Shown here: in pieces, positions 6,911-16,289 of the stretch | How positions within the stretch are numbered: the first letter of the stretch is position 1 | Layout: each line of letters begins with the position of its first letter | Source: an uncultured Bacteroides sp. | Lineage (GTDB): Bacteria > Bacteroidota > Bacteroidia > Bacteroidales > Bacteroidaceae | DNA length: 40,454 nt | Assembly (NCBI GenBank): GCA_944320295.1 | Contig: CALUGY010000085.1 | Location: forward strand, 1 to 40,454 | Reading direction: 5' to 3' | Made by a program: the position numbers and the translations under genes | The notes under the pieces: model-generated | Seen by the model: only the letters and a program-made list of their open reading frames with translations | Told to the model about the DNA's origin: nothing | The model's database searches: none

Positions 6911-8986
6911 TTATCTTACGACGAGTATCTTGCAGGCCACCCCTTCTTTTCCATGTTTGTCTGCGGCAAGCACTATGTACACTCCGCTTGCCACGCGGCG
7001 GCCTTGACGGTTTCGTCCGTCCCAAACGAACTGTCCTCCCAAGGAGCGTCCTTGGTAAACCAGATGCCCTGCCATGTCCGTTATCTTTACGTCGCTGTCA
7101 TATTCCATGCCTGTTATGGTGATGGGTCCGTTGTATTCCGGTCGCACAGGATTTGGGTAGGCGCGTACGTTTCCTTTGTCGAAACTTTCTTCGGCTTCTG
7201 TCGCGTCGCTTTGGTAAGAAGCCAAGCCTTTCGATGTGCCTATGTATACCTCTCCGTTACGGGGGTGTATGGCTATGGATTGTATGCTTGCCGAGGGAAG
7301 TGGGCTATTGTCCGGAGTGAAGTGCTGTATGGTTTCCGTTCCGTCCGCAGAGAGCAGGTAGATTCCGTTGCTTTCGGTGCCTATCCATTTACGGTTGGCT
7401 CCGTCCACGGCTATGGCATTGATGGTTTCATTGTCCAACAGTACGTCGGCCAGTCCGCTGCCGTCATCACGGTTTATCTTGATGCGTGTACAGCGCAAGT
7501 CCTCGCTGAAGAAATCAGACGGGTTATTCAATACCAGCGGGCCTTGGTTGGTTCCTATCCAAATGGCTCCTTCCTTGTCTTCGGCTATGCAATATACGGC
7601 ACGTTGATCCAGAATGGTTCCGTCCTGATCGGTGAACTGGGTAACAAAACGTTCGCGGTCGTCCGAACGGTCGTCTACGGTATGATTGTAATCCAGACAG
7701 AACAACCCGCCGGATTCTATGCGGGACGATGTGGCCCATAACCAACCTCGTCGGTCGAAGATGGTGCGCCCGAAGTTGCTGGCTTCGCTTAATTCCGGAC
7801 AATCCATGGTGACCCATTCACCATTGTCTTTCAGTACGTGGACGGCTTGGCTTGTTTCGCTGTTCACCATCCACAGATTGTGTGAGGAATCGTATATCAG
7901 ACCGTTTATGCGTACATAGTTGGCCTCTAATTCATACCCGGGCAATGCGGTGGTGAGCGGGCTGTTGTGCATGCTGTACCAGTTTGTCATTTGTCCGTTA
8001 CGGAATTCGTATATGCCTTCGCCCGCCGAGGCGGCAAAGTGGTGTTCCGTGTCGAGGGGATCCTGTACGACACAGTTTATGTCGCGGTATGGCTGTCCGG
8101 TTTTTTCGTAGATGCCTTCTTCTTGGAAGGAGGTCCATCGGGTACCGTCCAGTTGCATGATGGTACCAGGTCTGTACAAACGGTCGGCTATATGGCCGCC
8201 TCCGGCTATCAGCAAGCGTTCACCGGCGAAACACATATAATATGGATAGTTTCGTAGCGGACTGTCGGGGGTAATGCCTTCAGGGACTTCTTCTTTTATG
8301 GGTACGTCTTGATAAAGCGACAGGAATCCGGAAATGTCGGACGAGGTTTTCGTCCAGTTTCCCGTATCCAACAAATTGTCAGTCAACATCCCGGTGTAAA
8401 GTCCGTCGTCTGTCGCCACGGTAATTTTACCCTGCTCTACATGGGCAGCCAGTATGTTCCGGTCCAGGTTATAATGGTTGTTGATTTCCTGCTTCTCCAA
8501 GTCGACGACAAGCACACCCTGTGAGGTGGATAGATAGGTATACTGCCGGTCGAAACAGGCATGGTTCACCCGTTTTTCTCCTATGAGTTCTTTGTTCATG
8601 TAGTCCGCCAGGTTTACCGTTTCGTCGTCTTTTGTAAGCAAATCTATGTTGGCATTCTCATAGATTATGATCAGTATGCGTTGTTCCTTTCCGTAGGCTA
8701 TGTATGATATGCCTGTATCGTTCAACACATCGGCTTTGCTGTACGTCTGTATGCTGTTGTCTTCTTTGTCGTAGGCGTATAGCCCTCCGTTGGCCACGAC
8801 GTACAGTCGGCTTCCGGCAGGCTCACAGCGTGTGGGGTTATGGTAAGAGAGGTGCAAGGTCCATTGTCCTATGGCCTTTTGCGCGTGCAAGTGCATGGCA
8901 GGAAACGGGGACAAGGCAAGGAGCGTGGCAGCCAATGCCTGTGCCGTACCTTGTCGGAATATGCTATGTATCATGGCAGGGAACAT
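6911..8986 (-). CDS. porZ: PorZ-like protein with beta-propellers and a type IX sorting domain
   Basis: The 691-residue exported protein has a signal peptide (cleavage near HLHAQ, about residue 35). Propeller-type repeats follow, with recurring patterns such as VVANGGLYAYD, GVLVVDLEKQEI, DDGLYTG, IWIGTNQGPLVL and KWIGTESNGIYLL. The last 85 or so residues (AYPNPV, ITDMAGHLVYQ, WDGRNRQGRRVASGVYIVL) form a type IX secretion sorting/C-terminal domain. In Porphyromonas PorZ belongs to the cell-surface PorUVQZ complex and delivers the anionic lipopolysaccharide to which cargo proteins are attached. No other T9SS gene is in this window, so the role here is inferred. A second ATG at 8974 is possible. 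It lies 36 bases (or 48 with that start) after rdgB and is probably co-transcribed with it. Confidence 0.75.
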   Translation of the reverse strand: MFPAMIHSIFRQGTAQALAATLLALSPFPAMHLHAQKAIGQWTLHLSYHNPTRCEPAGSRLYVVANGGLYAYDKEDNSIQTYSKADVLNDTGISYIAYGKEQRILIIIYENANIDLLTKDDETVNLADYMNKELIGEKRVNHACFDRQYTYLSTSQGVLVVDLEKQEINNHYNLDRNILAAHVEQGKITVATDDGLYTGMLTDNLLDTGNWTKTSSDISGFLSLYQDVPIKEEVPEGITPDSPLRNYPYYMCFAGERLLIAGGGHIADRLYRPGTIMQLDGTRWTSFQEEGIYEKTGQPYRDINCVVQDPLDTEHHFAASAGEGIYEFRNGQMTNWYSMHNSPLTTALPGYELEANYVRINGLIYDSSHNLWMVNSETSQAVHVLKDNGEWVTMDCPELSEASNFGRTIFDRRGWLWATSSRIESGGLFCLDYNHTVDDRSDDRERFVTQFTDQDGTILDQRAVYCIAEDKEGAIWIGTNQGPLVLNNPSDFFSEDLRCTRIKINRDDGSGLADVLLDNETINAIAVDGANRKWIGTESNGIYLLSADGTETIQHFTPDNSPLPSASIQSIAIHPRNGEVYIGTSKGLASYQSDATEAEESFDKGNVRAYPNPVRPEYNGPITITGMEYDSDVKITDMAGHLVYQGRSLGGQFVWDGRNRQGRRVASGVYIVLAADKHGKEGVACKILVVR

Positions 8987-9022
8987 GGTGGTTTATTACT
9001 CAATAACTCCCTGTGCGGCGGA

Positions 9023-9604
9023 TTATTGTATGCCGGTCAGGAAATCGCACAGTTTGCGTGTGGCCACGGCACGGTGGCTGATTTGGTTCTTCAGTTCGGA
9101 CGGCATTTCGGCAAACGTCTCTTCGTGGCCTTCGGGCACGAAAACGGGGTCGTAACCGAAGCCCGACATGCCGCGTTTTTCCGCGATGATGCGTCCTTTT
9201 ACGATTCCTTCAAACAGATGTTCTTCTCCGTTTATTATCAGGGCGAATACCGTGCGGAATTGTGCCTTCCTGTTTTCCACTCCTTGCAATGCTTGGAGCA
9301 ACTTGCGGACATTGGCTTCCGAGTTATGTCCTTCGCCTGCATACCGGGCTGAATATACGCCAGGTGCGCCGCCAAGGGCTTCTACTTCCAGTCCTGTGTC
9401 ATCGGCAAAACAGTCGGTGTGGTATCGTTCAAATACGTAGCGAGCTTTCAGTAGGGCGTTGCCTTCGAGCGTGTCGGCCGTTTCGGGTATGTCGTCATGG
9501 CAACCTATGGCTTTCAGACTTTGTATTTGTATGTCCTTCCCTACTATGGCACTCACTTCGTCCAACTTGTGGGCATTGTTTGTGGCAAATACGAACGTTT
9601 TCAT
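9023..9604 (-). CDS. rdgB: XTP/dITP (non-canonical purine NTP) pyrophosphatase
   Basis: RdgB/HAM1 enzymes hydrolyse ITP, dITP and XTP to the monophosphates and so keep deaminated purines out of DNA and RNA. The 193-residue product begins [17 protein letters not shown], the family's phosphate-binding SxNxxK-like start. It continues with [25 protein letters not shown] (about 68-92) and [10 protein letters not shown] near 150, all diagnostic. The ATG at 9604 was chosen because upstream in-frame residues run back into array C and do not look like the family. It heads a likely two-gene unit with porZ. Confidence 0.95.
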   Translation of the reverse strand: MKTFVFATNNAHKLDEVSAIVGKDIQIQSLKAIGCHDDIPETADTLEGNALLKARYVFERYHTDCFADDTGLEVEALGGAPGVYSARYAGEGHNSEANVRKLLQALQGVENRKAQFRTVFALIINGEEHLFEGIVKGRIIAEKRGMSGFGYDPVFVPEGHEETFAEMPSELKNQISHRAVATRKLCDFLTGIQ

Positions 9605-9696
9605 CTTATATATTATATATGTGTGGTTAATTTCTGGAATGTATTGTTTTTTTATTGGCAATCCGTGAGCCTTGAAAGGCGGACATATGTGCGCTT

Positions 9697-9798
9697 CGGG
9701 CGCAACATGTCGCGCGTTTGCTCCGTACATGTTGCGGACGCGCTTCCAACGTGTTGCGGACACGGACGGAACATGTTCCGCTCAAACACCCGATACAA
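9697..9798. repeat. 22-bp dyad array C (4 units, ACRYGT cores)
   Basis: Cores start at 9705, 9727, 9749 and 9771: ACATGT, ACATGT, ACGTGT, ACATGT. A degenerate extra step, ACATAT, occurs exactly 22 bp upstream at 9683. The right flank reads CTCAAACACCCGATAC, the usual arm. It lies after the terminator of the second YitT gene and before rdgB in the minus direction. Confidence 0.9.
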
Positions 9799-9885
9799 GG
9801 CTTGTAGGGCATGTTTTTGTATCGATTCGGCTTTTTGTCCGTACGGATTCCAATGTATATATGTTTTACGTCCGGAACTCCTTTG

Positions 9886-9937
9886 TTGAAAAAAAAGAAA
9901 AAGACACGTACTGCCCGCAGGCGCAACACGTGTCTTT
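9886..9937 (-). terminator. Terminator of the leuS-YitT unit (minus strand)
   Basis: AAAGACACGT (9900-9909) and ACGTGTCTTT (9928-9937) form a perfect 10-bp stem. On the minus strand it is followed by a long T-rich run (complement of the A-rich 9889-9900). It lies about 40 bases after the stop of the second YitT gene. Confidence 0.8.
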
Positions 9938-9978
9938 CATTTATGCCGCACTCCCGCTTTGCCCGCAAGGCGGGAATG

Positions 9979-10881
9979 TCATTTTACTTTCAGCCGGTCG
10001 AAACCTTCACCATACACGCCGATGACGGAGCTTTGCGAGATGAAGGCGTTGGGGTCTATGTCCTTCACAAGCCGGAATATCTCAACCGACTGGCGTTTGT
10101 AAGCCAATACGATGAGCACTTTCACAGGATTCTTGCTATACCAGCCCGTACCGTCCACTACCGTCACACCGCGATGCGTTTCTTTCGTAATGCGGTCGGC
10201 AATTTTTTCATACTCCTTGGAAAAGATGAGGAATTGCACGGACTGCCGCGCCCCGTTGACTATGTAGTCCAGCACGAACCCAATGACAAACACCGTGACG
10301 ACGCCGAAGATGACGCGTTTCCAGTCGTGGAACACGAAGTAGCACGAACTGATGATGAGGAAGTCGCTTGCCATAATCATGCGTCCCAGCGTCACATCTT
10401 TATATTTGTGTATGATGGCGGCAATGATGTCGGTGCCTCCCGTGCTGCCGTTGCAATTGAACACGATACCAAGGCCGAGGCCGCACATGCTGGCGCCTAT
10501 CAAGCAAGCCATGAAGTCTTGCCCCGGGCCCAACATTTGCGGGAAGGTGCCGTCCGGGTTCTTGACCAACCACTGGCAGAACTCAAGGAGTGCCGTCAAC
10601 ATGAAGATGGCGTAGGTGGTCTTGATGCTGAACTTCGGGCCCAGAATCTTGATGGCGAACGTCATCAGTACGGCATTGATGATAAAGTACGAGTACTGTA
10701 TGGGAAATCCCGTGGAATAGTATATGATGGCGCCTATACCCGTAGTGCCGCCCGTAGTGATTTGGTATGGGATGAGGAACGCCGCCCACCCCATGGCGTA
10801 ACTTATAAGGCCGAGTGTGATGATGGTATAGTCCTTCACCTCCCTCATGACCAAGGTCCTCGATGGCTTCTGTAGTTTCAT
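9979..10881 (-). CDS. YitT family membrane protein, second copy
   Basis: This 300-residue protein is a paralogue of the one at 3545-4507. It has several membrane segments, the YitT signatures FLIPYQITTGGTTGIGA and NCNGSTGGTDIIAA, and a C-terminal DUF2179-like domain (RGVTVVDGTGWYSKNPVKVL, then DIDPNAFIS). The family consists of integral inner-membrane proteins of uncertain substrate. The ATG at 10881 (MKLQKPSRTL) lies only 11 bases from the leuS stop, so the two are almost certainly co-transcribed. Upstream residues of the longer frame belong to the leuS 3' end in another frame. A strong terminator follows. Confidence 0.85.
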   Translation of the reverse strand: MKLQKPSRTLVMREVKDYTIITLGLISYAMGWAAFLIPYQITTGGTTGIGAIIYYSTGFPIQYSYFIINAVLMTFAIKILGPKFSIKTTYAIFMLTALLEFCQWLVKNPDGTFPQMLGPGQDFMACLIGASMCGLGLGIVFNCNGSTGGTDIIAAIIHKYKDVTLGRMIMASDFLIISSCYFVFHDWKRVIFGVVTVFVIGFVLDYIVNGARQSVQFLIFSKEYEKIADRITKETHRGVTVVDGTGWYSKNPVKVLIVLAYKRQSVEIFRLVKDIDPNAFISQSSVIGVYGEGFDRLKVK

Positions 10882-10892
10882 GGTTTTCTTAT

Positions 10893-13736
10893 TTAGTTCA
10901 CAACGATGTTTACTATCTTCTTGGGAACGACGATGACCTTTCTTACCGTTTTGCCTTCCATCCACTTGGCGGAACGTTCGTCCGCAAGCACGGCGGCCTG
11001 TATGTCGTCTGCGGCGGTGTCTGCGGCAAACTCCATGTTGAAGCGGGCTTTGCCGTTGAACGACACAGTATAGTTCACGGTGTTTTCTACCAAGTATTCC
11101 TCATTGTATTCCGGCCATGCGGCATCGCATACGGAACCTGTCATGCCCATCGTCTCCCACAGTTCCTCGCACATGTGCGGTGCAAAGGGAGCCAGCGTGA
11201 TGACCAGTTTCTCCAGCACTTCCTTCTTTCCGCACTTCAAGGCCGACAGTTCGTTAACACAAATCATGAATGCGCTGACCGAGGTGTTGTACGAGAAGGC
11301 TTCTATGTCCGACGTGACCTTCTTGATGAGCTTGTGCAATGACTTCAACTCTTCTTTGGTAGCAGGCTCGTCTTTCACCAAGTAATTTCCGCCCCGGTCG
11401 TAGAACAGCGACCAGAACTTCTTGAGGAAGCGGTGCACGCCGTCTATGCCGTTCGTGTCCCACGGTTTCGATTGCTCCACGGGTCCGAGGAACATCTCGT
11501 ACATGCGCAGCGTGTCGGCTCCGTATTTTTCTACTATCATGTCCGGGTTCACCACGTTGAACATGGACTTGGACATCTTCTCCACGGCCCACCCGCAGAC
11601 GTACTTGCCATCTTCCAGGATGAACTCGGCCGTGGCGTATTCCGGCCTCCAAGCCTTGAAGGCATCTATGTCGAGCACGTCGTTGGCAACGATGTTCACG
11701 TCCACATGAAGCGGGGTAGTATCGTAGTTACCCTTCAGTCCGCACGACACGAAGGTGTTGGTATCTTTTATGCGGTACACGAAGTTGCTACGTCCTTGTA
11801 TCATGCCTTGGTTCACGAGCTTTTGGAACGGCTCTTCTACAGCCGACACGCCCAGATCGTGCAGGAACTTGTTCCAGAAGCGGGAGTAGATGAGGTGGCC
11901 TGTGGCATGTTCCGTTCCGCCCACGTACAGGTCTACGTTCCGCCAGTATTGGTCGGCGTCTTCCGACACGAGGGCTTGGTCGTTGTGTGGGTCCATGTAG
12001 CGCAGGTAGTAAGCGCTCGACCCGGCGAATCCCGGCATGGTATTCAGTTCGAGGGGGAATATGGTACGGTTGTCTATCTTGTCATTGTCCGTCACGCAGC
12101 GGTTCTCCGTGTCCCAAGCCCAGCGTGTGGCGTGACCCAGGGGCGGTTCTCCTGTCTCCGTGGGCTGGAACTTGCTCACTTCCGGCAGTTGCAGCGGCAG
12201 ACAGTCGGCGGGAATCATGTAAGGCATGCCGTCCTTATAATACACGGGGAACGGTTCGCCCCAGTAGCGTTGGCGAGAGAAGATGGCGTCGCGCAGGCGG
12301 TAGTTCACCTTGACGCGGCCCAAGCCGTGCGACTTGACGTATTCCTTTGTTGCGGCGATGGCTTCCTTGACCGTCAGCCCGTTCAGCACCAGCGAGGCAG
12401 CTCCTTCGCGTTGGGTTCCGGGCACGGGCGAGTTGCACACGATGCCCTCTTTGGCATCAAAGCTCTCTTGGCTCACGTCCGCTCCCTCGATAAGCGGGAT
12501 AATAGGCAGGTTGAAGTGGCGTGCAAAGGCGTAGTCGCGGCTATCGTGTGCAGGCACGGCCATGATGGCTCCCGTGCCATAACCCGCCAGTACGTAATCG
12601 CTCACCCAGATAGGCACCTCGGTTCCGGTGAACGGGTTGACGGCGTAGCTGCCGGTAAAGACGCCCGTCACGCTGCGGTCGCTGATGCGATCGCGCTCGG
12701 TGCGCTTCTTGGTCCGCTCAAGGTATGCGTCCACTTCGGCTTTCTGTGCGGGAGTAGTCACCTGGGGTACCAGTTCGCTTTCGGGAGCCAGCACCATGAA
12801 AGTCACACCGAACATGGTGTCGGCACGGGTGGTAAAGATGGTGAACTCCAAGTCGCTGTCCTTCACCTTGAACTGCACTTCCGTACCTTCGCTTCGGCCT
12901 ATCCAGTTGCGCTGCGTTTCTTTCAGCGAGTCGCTCCAATCGATAGTCTCCAACCCGTCGAGCAGACGCTGTGCGTAGGCCGATACCCTGAGGCACCATT
13001 GTTTCATCTTCTTCTGCACCACGGGGAACCCGCCGCGTTCGCTCACGCCGTCCACTACCTCGTCGTTGGCAAGCACCGTGCCCAGTTGGGGGCACCAGTT
13101 CACCATGGTTTCGCCCAAGTAGGCGATGCGGTAGTTCATCAGCACCTGCTGACGCTCCTTTTCGCTCTTGGCGTTCCATTCGGCGGCTGTGAAGTTCAGT
13201 TCCTCGGTACAGGCGACGTCCAGTCCTTCGGTGCCGTGTTGGGCGAAAGCCTGTTCCAGTTCGGTTATGGGGCGTGCCTGTTGGCGGGCGTTGTCGTAAT
13301 AGCTGGCGAACATCTGCTGGAAGGCCCATTGCGTCCACTTGTAGTAGTCGGGGTCGCAAGTGCGTATTTCGCGGCTCCAGTCGAAGGAGAATCCTATCTT
13401 GTCAAGCTGTTCGCGATAACGGTTTATGTTGTTTACGGTAGTGATTGCAGGGTGCTGTCCGGTCTGTATGGCATACTGTTCGGCGGGCAGTCCGTAGGCG
13501 TCATATCCCATCGGGTTCAGCACGTTGAACCCTTTGAGCCGTTTGTACCGGGCGTAGATGTCCGAAGCGATGTAGCCCAACGGATGGCCCACATGCAGTC
13601 CGGCTCCGCTGGGATAAGGGAACATGTTGAGCACGTAAAACTTACGCTTGTCCTTGTCCTCGGTGACTTGATAGGTCTTGTTTTCCACCCACTTTTTCTG
13701 CCATTTCTTTTCAATTTCCCTGAAATTGTACTCCAT
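10893..13736 (-). CDS. leuS: Leucyl-tRNA synthetase
   Basis: LeuS charges tRNA-Leu with leucine and edits mischarged tRNA. The 947-residue protein has the class I HIGH-type motif HVGH at 48-51 within [18 protein letters not shown], the large CP1 editing insertion with the threonine-rich [10 protein letters not shown] stretch, and the KMSKS signature in [10 protein letters not shown]. It is somewhat longer than the E. coli enzyme, as Bacteroidetes LeuS usually is. The ATG at 13736 gives the normal N-terminus [16 protein letters not shown]; the longer in-frame extension runs back through array D and is rejected. It is followed closely by the second YitT gene. Confidence 0.98.
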   Translation of the reverse strand: MEYNFREIEKKWQKKWVENKTYQVTEDKDKRKFYVLNMFPYPSGAGLHVGHPLGYIASDIYARYKRLKGFNVLNPMGYDAYGLPAEQYAIQTGQHPAITTVNNINRYREQLDKIGFSFDWSREIRTCDPDYYKWTQWAFQQMFASYYDNARQQARPITELEQAFAQHGTEGLDVACTEELNFTAAEWNAKSEKERQQVLMNYRIAYLGETMVNWCPQLGTVLANDEVVDGVSERGGFPVVQKKMKQWCLRVSAYAQRLLDGLETIDWSDSLKETQRNWIGRSEGTEVQFKVKDSDLEFTIFTTRADTMFGVTFMVLAPESELVPQVTTPAQKAEVDAYLERTKKRTERDRISDRSVTGVFTGSYAVNPFTGTEVPIWVSDYVLAGYGTGAIMAVPAHDSRDYAFARHFNLPIIPLIEGADVSQESFDAKEGIVCNSPVPGTQREGAASLVLNGLTVKEAIAATKEYVKSHGLGRVKVNYRLRDAIFSRQRYWGEPFPVYYKDGMPYMIPADCLPLQLPEVSKFQPTETGEPPLGHATRWAWDTENRCVTDNDKIDNRTIFPLELNTMPGFAGSSAYYLRYMDPHNDQALVSEDADQYWRNVDLYVGGTEHATGHLIYSRFWNKFLHDLGVSAVEEPFQKLVNQGMIQGRSNFVYRIKDTNTFVSCGLKGNYDTTPLHVDVNIVANDVLDIDAFKAWRPEYATAEFILEDGKYVCGWAVEKMSKSMFNVVNPDMIVEKYGADTLRMYEMFLGPVEQSKPWDTNGIDGVHRFLKKFWSLFYDRGGNYLVKDEPATKEELKSLHKLIKKVTSDIEAFSYNTSVSAFMICVNELSALKCGKKEVLEKLVITLAPFAPHMCEELWETMGMTGSVCDAAWPEYNEEYLVENTVNYTVSFNGKARFNMEFAADTAADDIQAAVLADERSAKWMEGKTVRKVIVVPKKIVNIVVN

Positions 13737-13816
13737 GATGTTGTTACTCTTGTTTTGTTCGTTATTTTTATGGTTTTCGTGCCGTCTTTTCCGTGTGTGC
13801 GACGCGTCGTGAAGCC

Positions 13817-13936
13817 GAGTATTTGACGGCTTTGTTCCGAACGTGTCGGAAGCGTGCTCGCAACGCGTTGCGGGCGCGCTCCGTACATGTTGGAAGCACG
13901 CTCCGAACACGTTCGGAGCAATCGGCTGATATACTG
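13817..13936. repeat. 22-bp dyad array D (4 units, ACRYGT cores)
   Basis: Cores start at 13841, 13863, 13885 and 13907: ACGTGT, ACGCGT, ACATGT, ACACGT. Outer units are exact reverse complements of each other at the core. Flanks read GACGGCTTTGTTCCG on the left and CAATCGGCTGATATACTG on the right. This is the only array in a divergent gap (leuS minus, methyltransferase plus), and it may lie inside the leuS leader if the -7 box at 13988-13995 is used. Confidence 0.9.
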
Positions 13937-13987
13937 TCAGTTGCAGAAGTGTGCCTTAGACCTTTCCCGCCGATGCGGCAACGCGCG

Positions 13988-13995
13988 CAAAGTTA
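13988..13995 (-). promoter_or_regulatory. Possible -7 element for leuS
   Basis: The minus strand reads TAACTTTG, an exact TAnnTTTG match. No suitable TTG box is seen at the expected distance. If used, the leuS leader would be about 240 bases long and include array D. Confidence 0.3.
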
Positions 13996-14109
13996 CGTGT
14001 TTATTTTCAGATTTGCAGCGATATGGGCCAAAAAACGCGTGTGTGCGGAGGGGGCGTGGCGGAGTTTCCGGCTTTTTCCGCAATGAGGTTAAATCTCCTT
14101 AACATCTGC

Positions 14110-14139
14110 CTTGCGGCTCGCTTTTTATTCGTTATTTTG
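14110..14139 (+). promoter_or_regulatory. Likely promoter of the methyltransferase-ftsX unit
   Basis: CTTG at 14110-14113 and TTATTTTG at 14132-14139 are 18 bp apart. The second box has one mismatch to TAnnTTTG. It lies about 60 bases before the first start codon of the run of plus-strand genes. Confidence 0.4.
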
Positions 14140-14197
14140 CAACAGGTAACGATGTACGGGCGCATGTTGTGCCCGTAAGTTTTGATTTGCGCGTTTG

Positions 14198-15094
14198 ATG
14201 AACAGAATCACCATAACAACCTGTCCCTTGTGCGGCGGTACCCGGTTGGAGCCGGCGTTGACGTGCGTGGACCATTGCGCGTCGGGCGAAGCCTTCCACT
14301 TGTGCCGTTGCCACGATTGTGGGTTTCTGTTCACACAAGATTTTCCGGCAGCGGACGAGATAGGCCGATATTATGAAACGCCGGCTTACGTGCCCCATTC
14401 GGACACGCGCAAGGGACTGGTGAACAAACTTTACCACAGCGTGCGAAGCCACATGCTGAAGCGCAAGGCGCGGTTGGTGGCGCGTGAGGCCCACCGTGAC
14501 ACGGGACGCCTGCTTGACATAGGTACGGGTACGGGCTATTTTCCGGTACTCATGCTCCGCCGCGGCTGGCAGGTGGACGCGGTGGAGAAGAACGATGGCG
14601 CGCGCCGCTTTGCCAAAGAGCACTTCGGCCTCGACGTGTTGCCCGAACAAGCCTTGCAGACGCTGGATGCGGAAAGCTACGATGTCATTACCCTGTGGCA
14701 CGTGATGGAGCATATCGAGCCGCTCAACGAACTGTGGCAACGGCTCAACACCCTGCTTGCCCCGAAAGGCGTGCTCGTCGTGGCGGTGCCCAATGCCTCG
14801 TCGTTCGACGCGGACCGTTACGGTGCCTACTGGGCCGCCTACGACGTGCCCCGGCATCTGTGGCATTTCACGCCCGGCACCATACAACGCTTCGGCACGA
14901 AGCACGGCTTCATACTGGCAGGGCGTTACCCCATGCCTTTCGACGCGTTTTACGTGTCGATGCTGACGGAACGCTACATGCACCATACGTTGCCTTTCGT
15001 GCGCGGCATGATGGCGGGCACGATGGCGTGGCTGGCTTCGCTGGTAAGGAAAGAGCGCAGCAGTTCGATGATTTATGTGTTCAGGAAGAAATGA
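14198..15094 (+). CDS. Class I SAM-dependent methyltransferase with N-terminal zinc ribbon
   Basis: The 298-residue protein starts with two Cys pairs (CPLCGG near residue 8 and CHDCGF near 40), which look like a small zinc ribbon. A Rossmann methyltransferase core follows: LLDIGTGTGYFPVLMLRRGW is motif I, DAVEKNDGARRFAK the acidic motif II, and DVITLWHVMEHIEP motif IV. This arrangement (Methyltransf_23 type behind a zinc ribbon) is widespread and its substrate is unknown. ATG 14198 was chosen over the TTG just before it. It begins a plus-strand series continuing with ftsX 39 bases later. Confidence 0.8.
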   Translation: MNRITITTCPLCGGTRLEPALTCVDHCASGEAFHLCRCHDCGFLFTQDFPAADEIGRYYETPAYVPHSDTRKGLVNKLYHSVRSHMLKRKARLVAREAHRDTGRLLDIGTGTGYFPVLMLRRGWQVDAVEKNDGARRFAKEHFGLDVLPEQALQTLDAESYDVITLWHVMEHIEPLNELWQRLNTLLAPKGVLVVAVPNASSFDADRYGAYWAAYDVPRHLWHFTPGTIQRFGTKHGFILAGRYPMPFDAFYVSMLTERYMHHTLPFVRGMMAGTMAWLASLVRKERSSSMIYVFRKK

Positions 15095-15133
15095 CCGCAC
15101 TATGGGTTATGACATTTAACACAGGCAAGAAAC

Positions 15134-16009
15134 ATGGGAAGTGAAAACAAACATATGCCGCTGCTGGACATGCAGTTCGTCACGGCCAGCATCAGCACCA
15201 CGCTGGTATTGCTGCTGCTCGGGCTGGTGGCCTTTTTCGTGTTGGCCGCGCACAACCTCTCGGTCTATGTCAAGGAGAACATCGTTTTCTCCGTGTTGCT
15301 CGACGACGACATGGCGGAACTGGACGCCCTCCGTTTCCAGCAGACCCTCAACCAGCAGCCGTTTGTCAAAAGCACGGACTACATATCCAAGGAAGAGGCC
15401 CTGCAAATATACACCGAAGACTTGGGGGTGGACCCGCAGGAGTTTCTGGACAGCAACCCGCTGATTGCTTCCATAGAGGTGAAGCTCAACTCGCAGTATG
15501 CCAACTCGGACAGCATAGCCAAGATAGAACAGTTCATCAAGCAGGAAAACAACATCCGCGAGCTGCAATACCGGAAGGATCTGCTTGACGACGTGAACCG
15601 CAACATAGGGCGCATCAGCATCCTGCTCCTGTCGTTGGCGGCCATACTGGCCCTCATCTCCTTCGCCCTTATAAACAATACCATCAAGTTGACCATATAC
15701 GCCAAGCGTTTCCTTATACACACCATGAAGCTGGTGGGGGCAAGCTGGGGCTTCATACGCCGTCCGTTCCTTGTCCGCAATTTCAAGGTGGGCGTGCTCT
15801 CGGCCGTGTTGGCCGACGGCCTGCTGTGGTGCGGTGCACATTGGCTCGTGTCTTACGAACCCGGCCTGGAGGCCGTGGTCACGCTCCGGGTGATGGTGCT
15901 TGTGTCTGTCGTGGTGCTGGCGTTCGGTGTGTTCATCACTTGGCTTTGCGCGCTGCTCTCCATCAACAAGTTTTTGCGCATGAAGGCCGGCACGTTGTAT
16001 TACGTCTAA
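15134..16009 (+). CDS. ftsX: Cell-division ABC transporter permease-like protein FtsX
   Basis: FtsX forms with the ATPase FtsE an inner-membrane complex that controls peptidoglycan hydrolases at the division site. The 291-residue product has one N-terminal membrane segment (about 18-41), an extracytoplasmic domain (about 42-165, including LDDDMAELDALRFQQTL) and three C-terminal membrane segments, the classic FtsX topology. FtsE is not adjacent. The start at 15134 (MGSENKHMPLLDMQFV) leaves a 39-base gap from the methyltransferase. The DUF3098 gene follows after 14 bases. Confidence 0.93.
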   Translation: MGSENKHMPLLDMQFVTASISTTLVLLLLGLVAFFVLAAHNLSVYVKENIVFSVLLDDDMAELDALRFQQTLNQQPFVKSTDYISKEEALQIYTEDLGVDPQEFLDSNPLIASIEVKLNSQYANSDSIAKIEQFIKQENNIRELQYRKDLLDDVNRNIGRISILLLSLAAILALISFALINNTIKLTIYAKRFLIHTMKLVGASWGFIRRPFLVRNFKVGVLSAVLADGLLWCGAHWLVSYEPGLEAVVTLRVMVLVSVVVLAFGVFITWLCALLSINKFLRMKAGTLYYV

Positions 16010-16023
16010 ACAATAGTTAGCAT

Positions 16024-16248
16024 ATGGATAAAAAGAAATTCGCTTTCGACAAAGTAAACTTTCTGCTGCTTGCCATCGGCATGGCGGTAGTGATTGTCGG
16101 TTTCATCCTGATGACCGGGCCCGCGTCTTCACCAGACCACTTCGAGCCGGACATCTTCAGCGCGAGGCGCATCAAAGTGGCTCCCTTGGTGAGCCTTGCA
16201 GGTTTTGTGTTCATGATATACGCCGTCCTCAGAAAGCCCAAGGACTGA
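16024..16248 (+). CDS. DUF3098 small membrane protein
   Basis: This 74-residue protein has two hydrophobic segments (about 13-31 and 51-68) joined by the loop PDHFEPDIFSARRIKVAPLV, which is the hallmark of the DUF3098 family of Bacteroidetes. Members almost always sit between ftsX and uppP, as here. The function is not known; the context suggests a link to division or envelope synthesis. It starts 14 bases after ftsX. Confidence 0.85.
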   Translation: MDKKKFAFDKVNFLLLAIGMAVVIVGFILMTGPASSPDHFEPDIFSARRIKVAPLVSLAGFVFMIYAVLRKPKD

Positions 16249-16289
16249 GGAGCGGCGTCTGTTGTATAATGTAAATTCAATTAGACAAA

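Noticed and set aside
9697-9798. Reading the arrays as intrinsic terminators
   Set aside because: They lack T runs and lie beyond clear terminators in several gaps (after tyrS, after metK, after the second YitT gene).
11433-13826. 797-codon plus-strand frame opposite leuS
   Set aside because: It is an antisense shadow of the GC-rich leuS codons; the minus-strand product is unmistakably LeuS. The same holds for the long antisense frames opposite queA, metK, lpdA and miaB.
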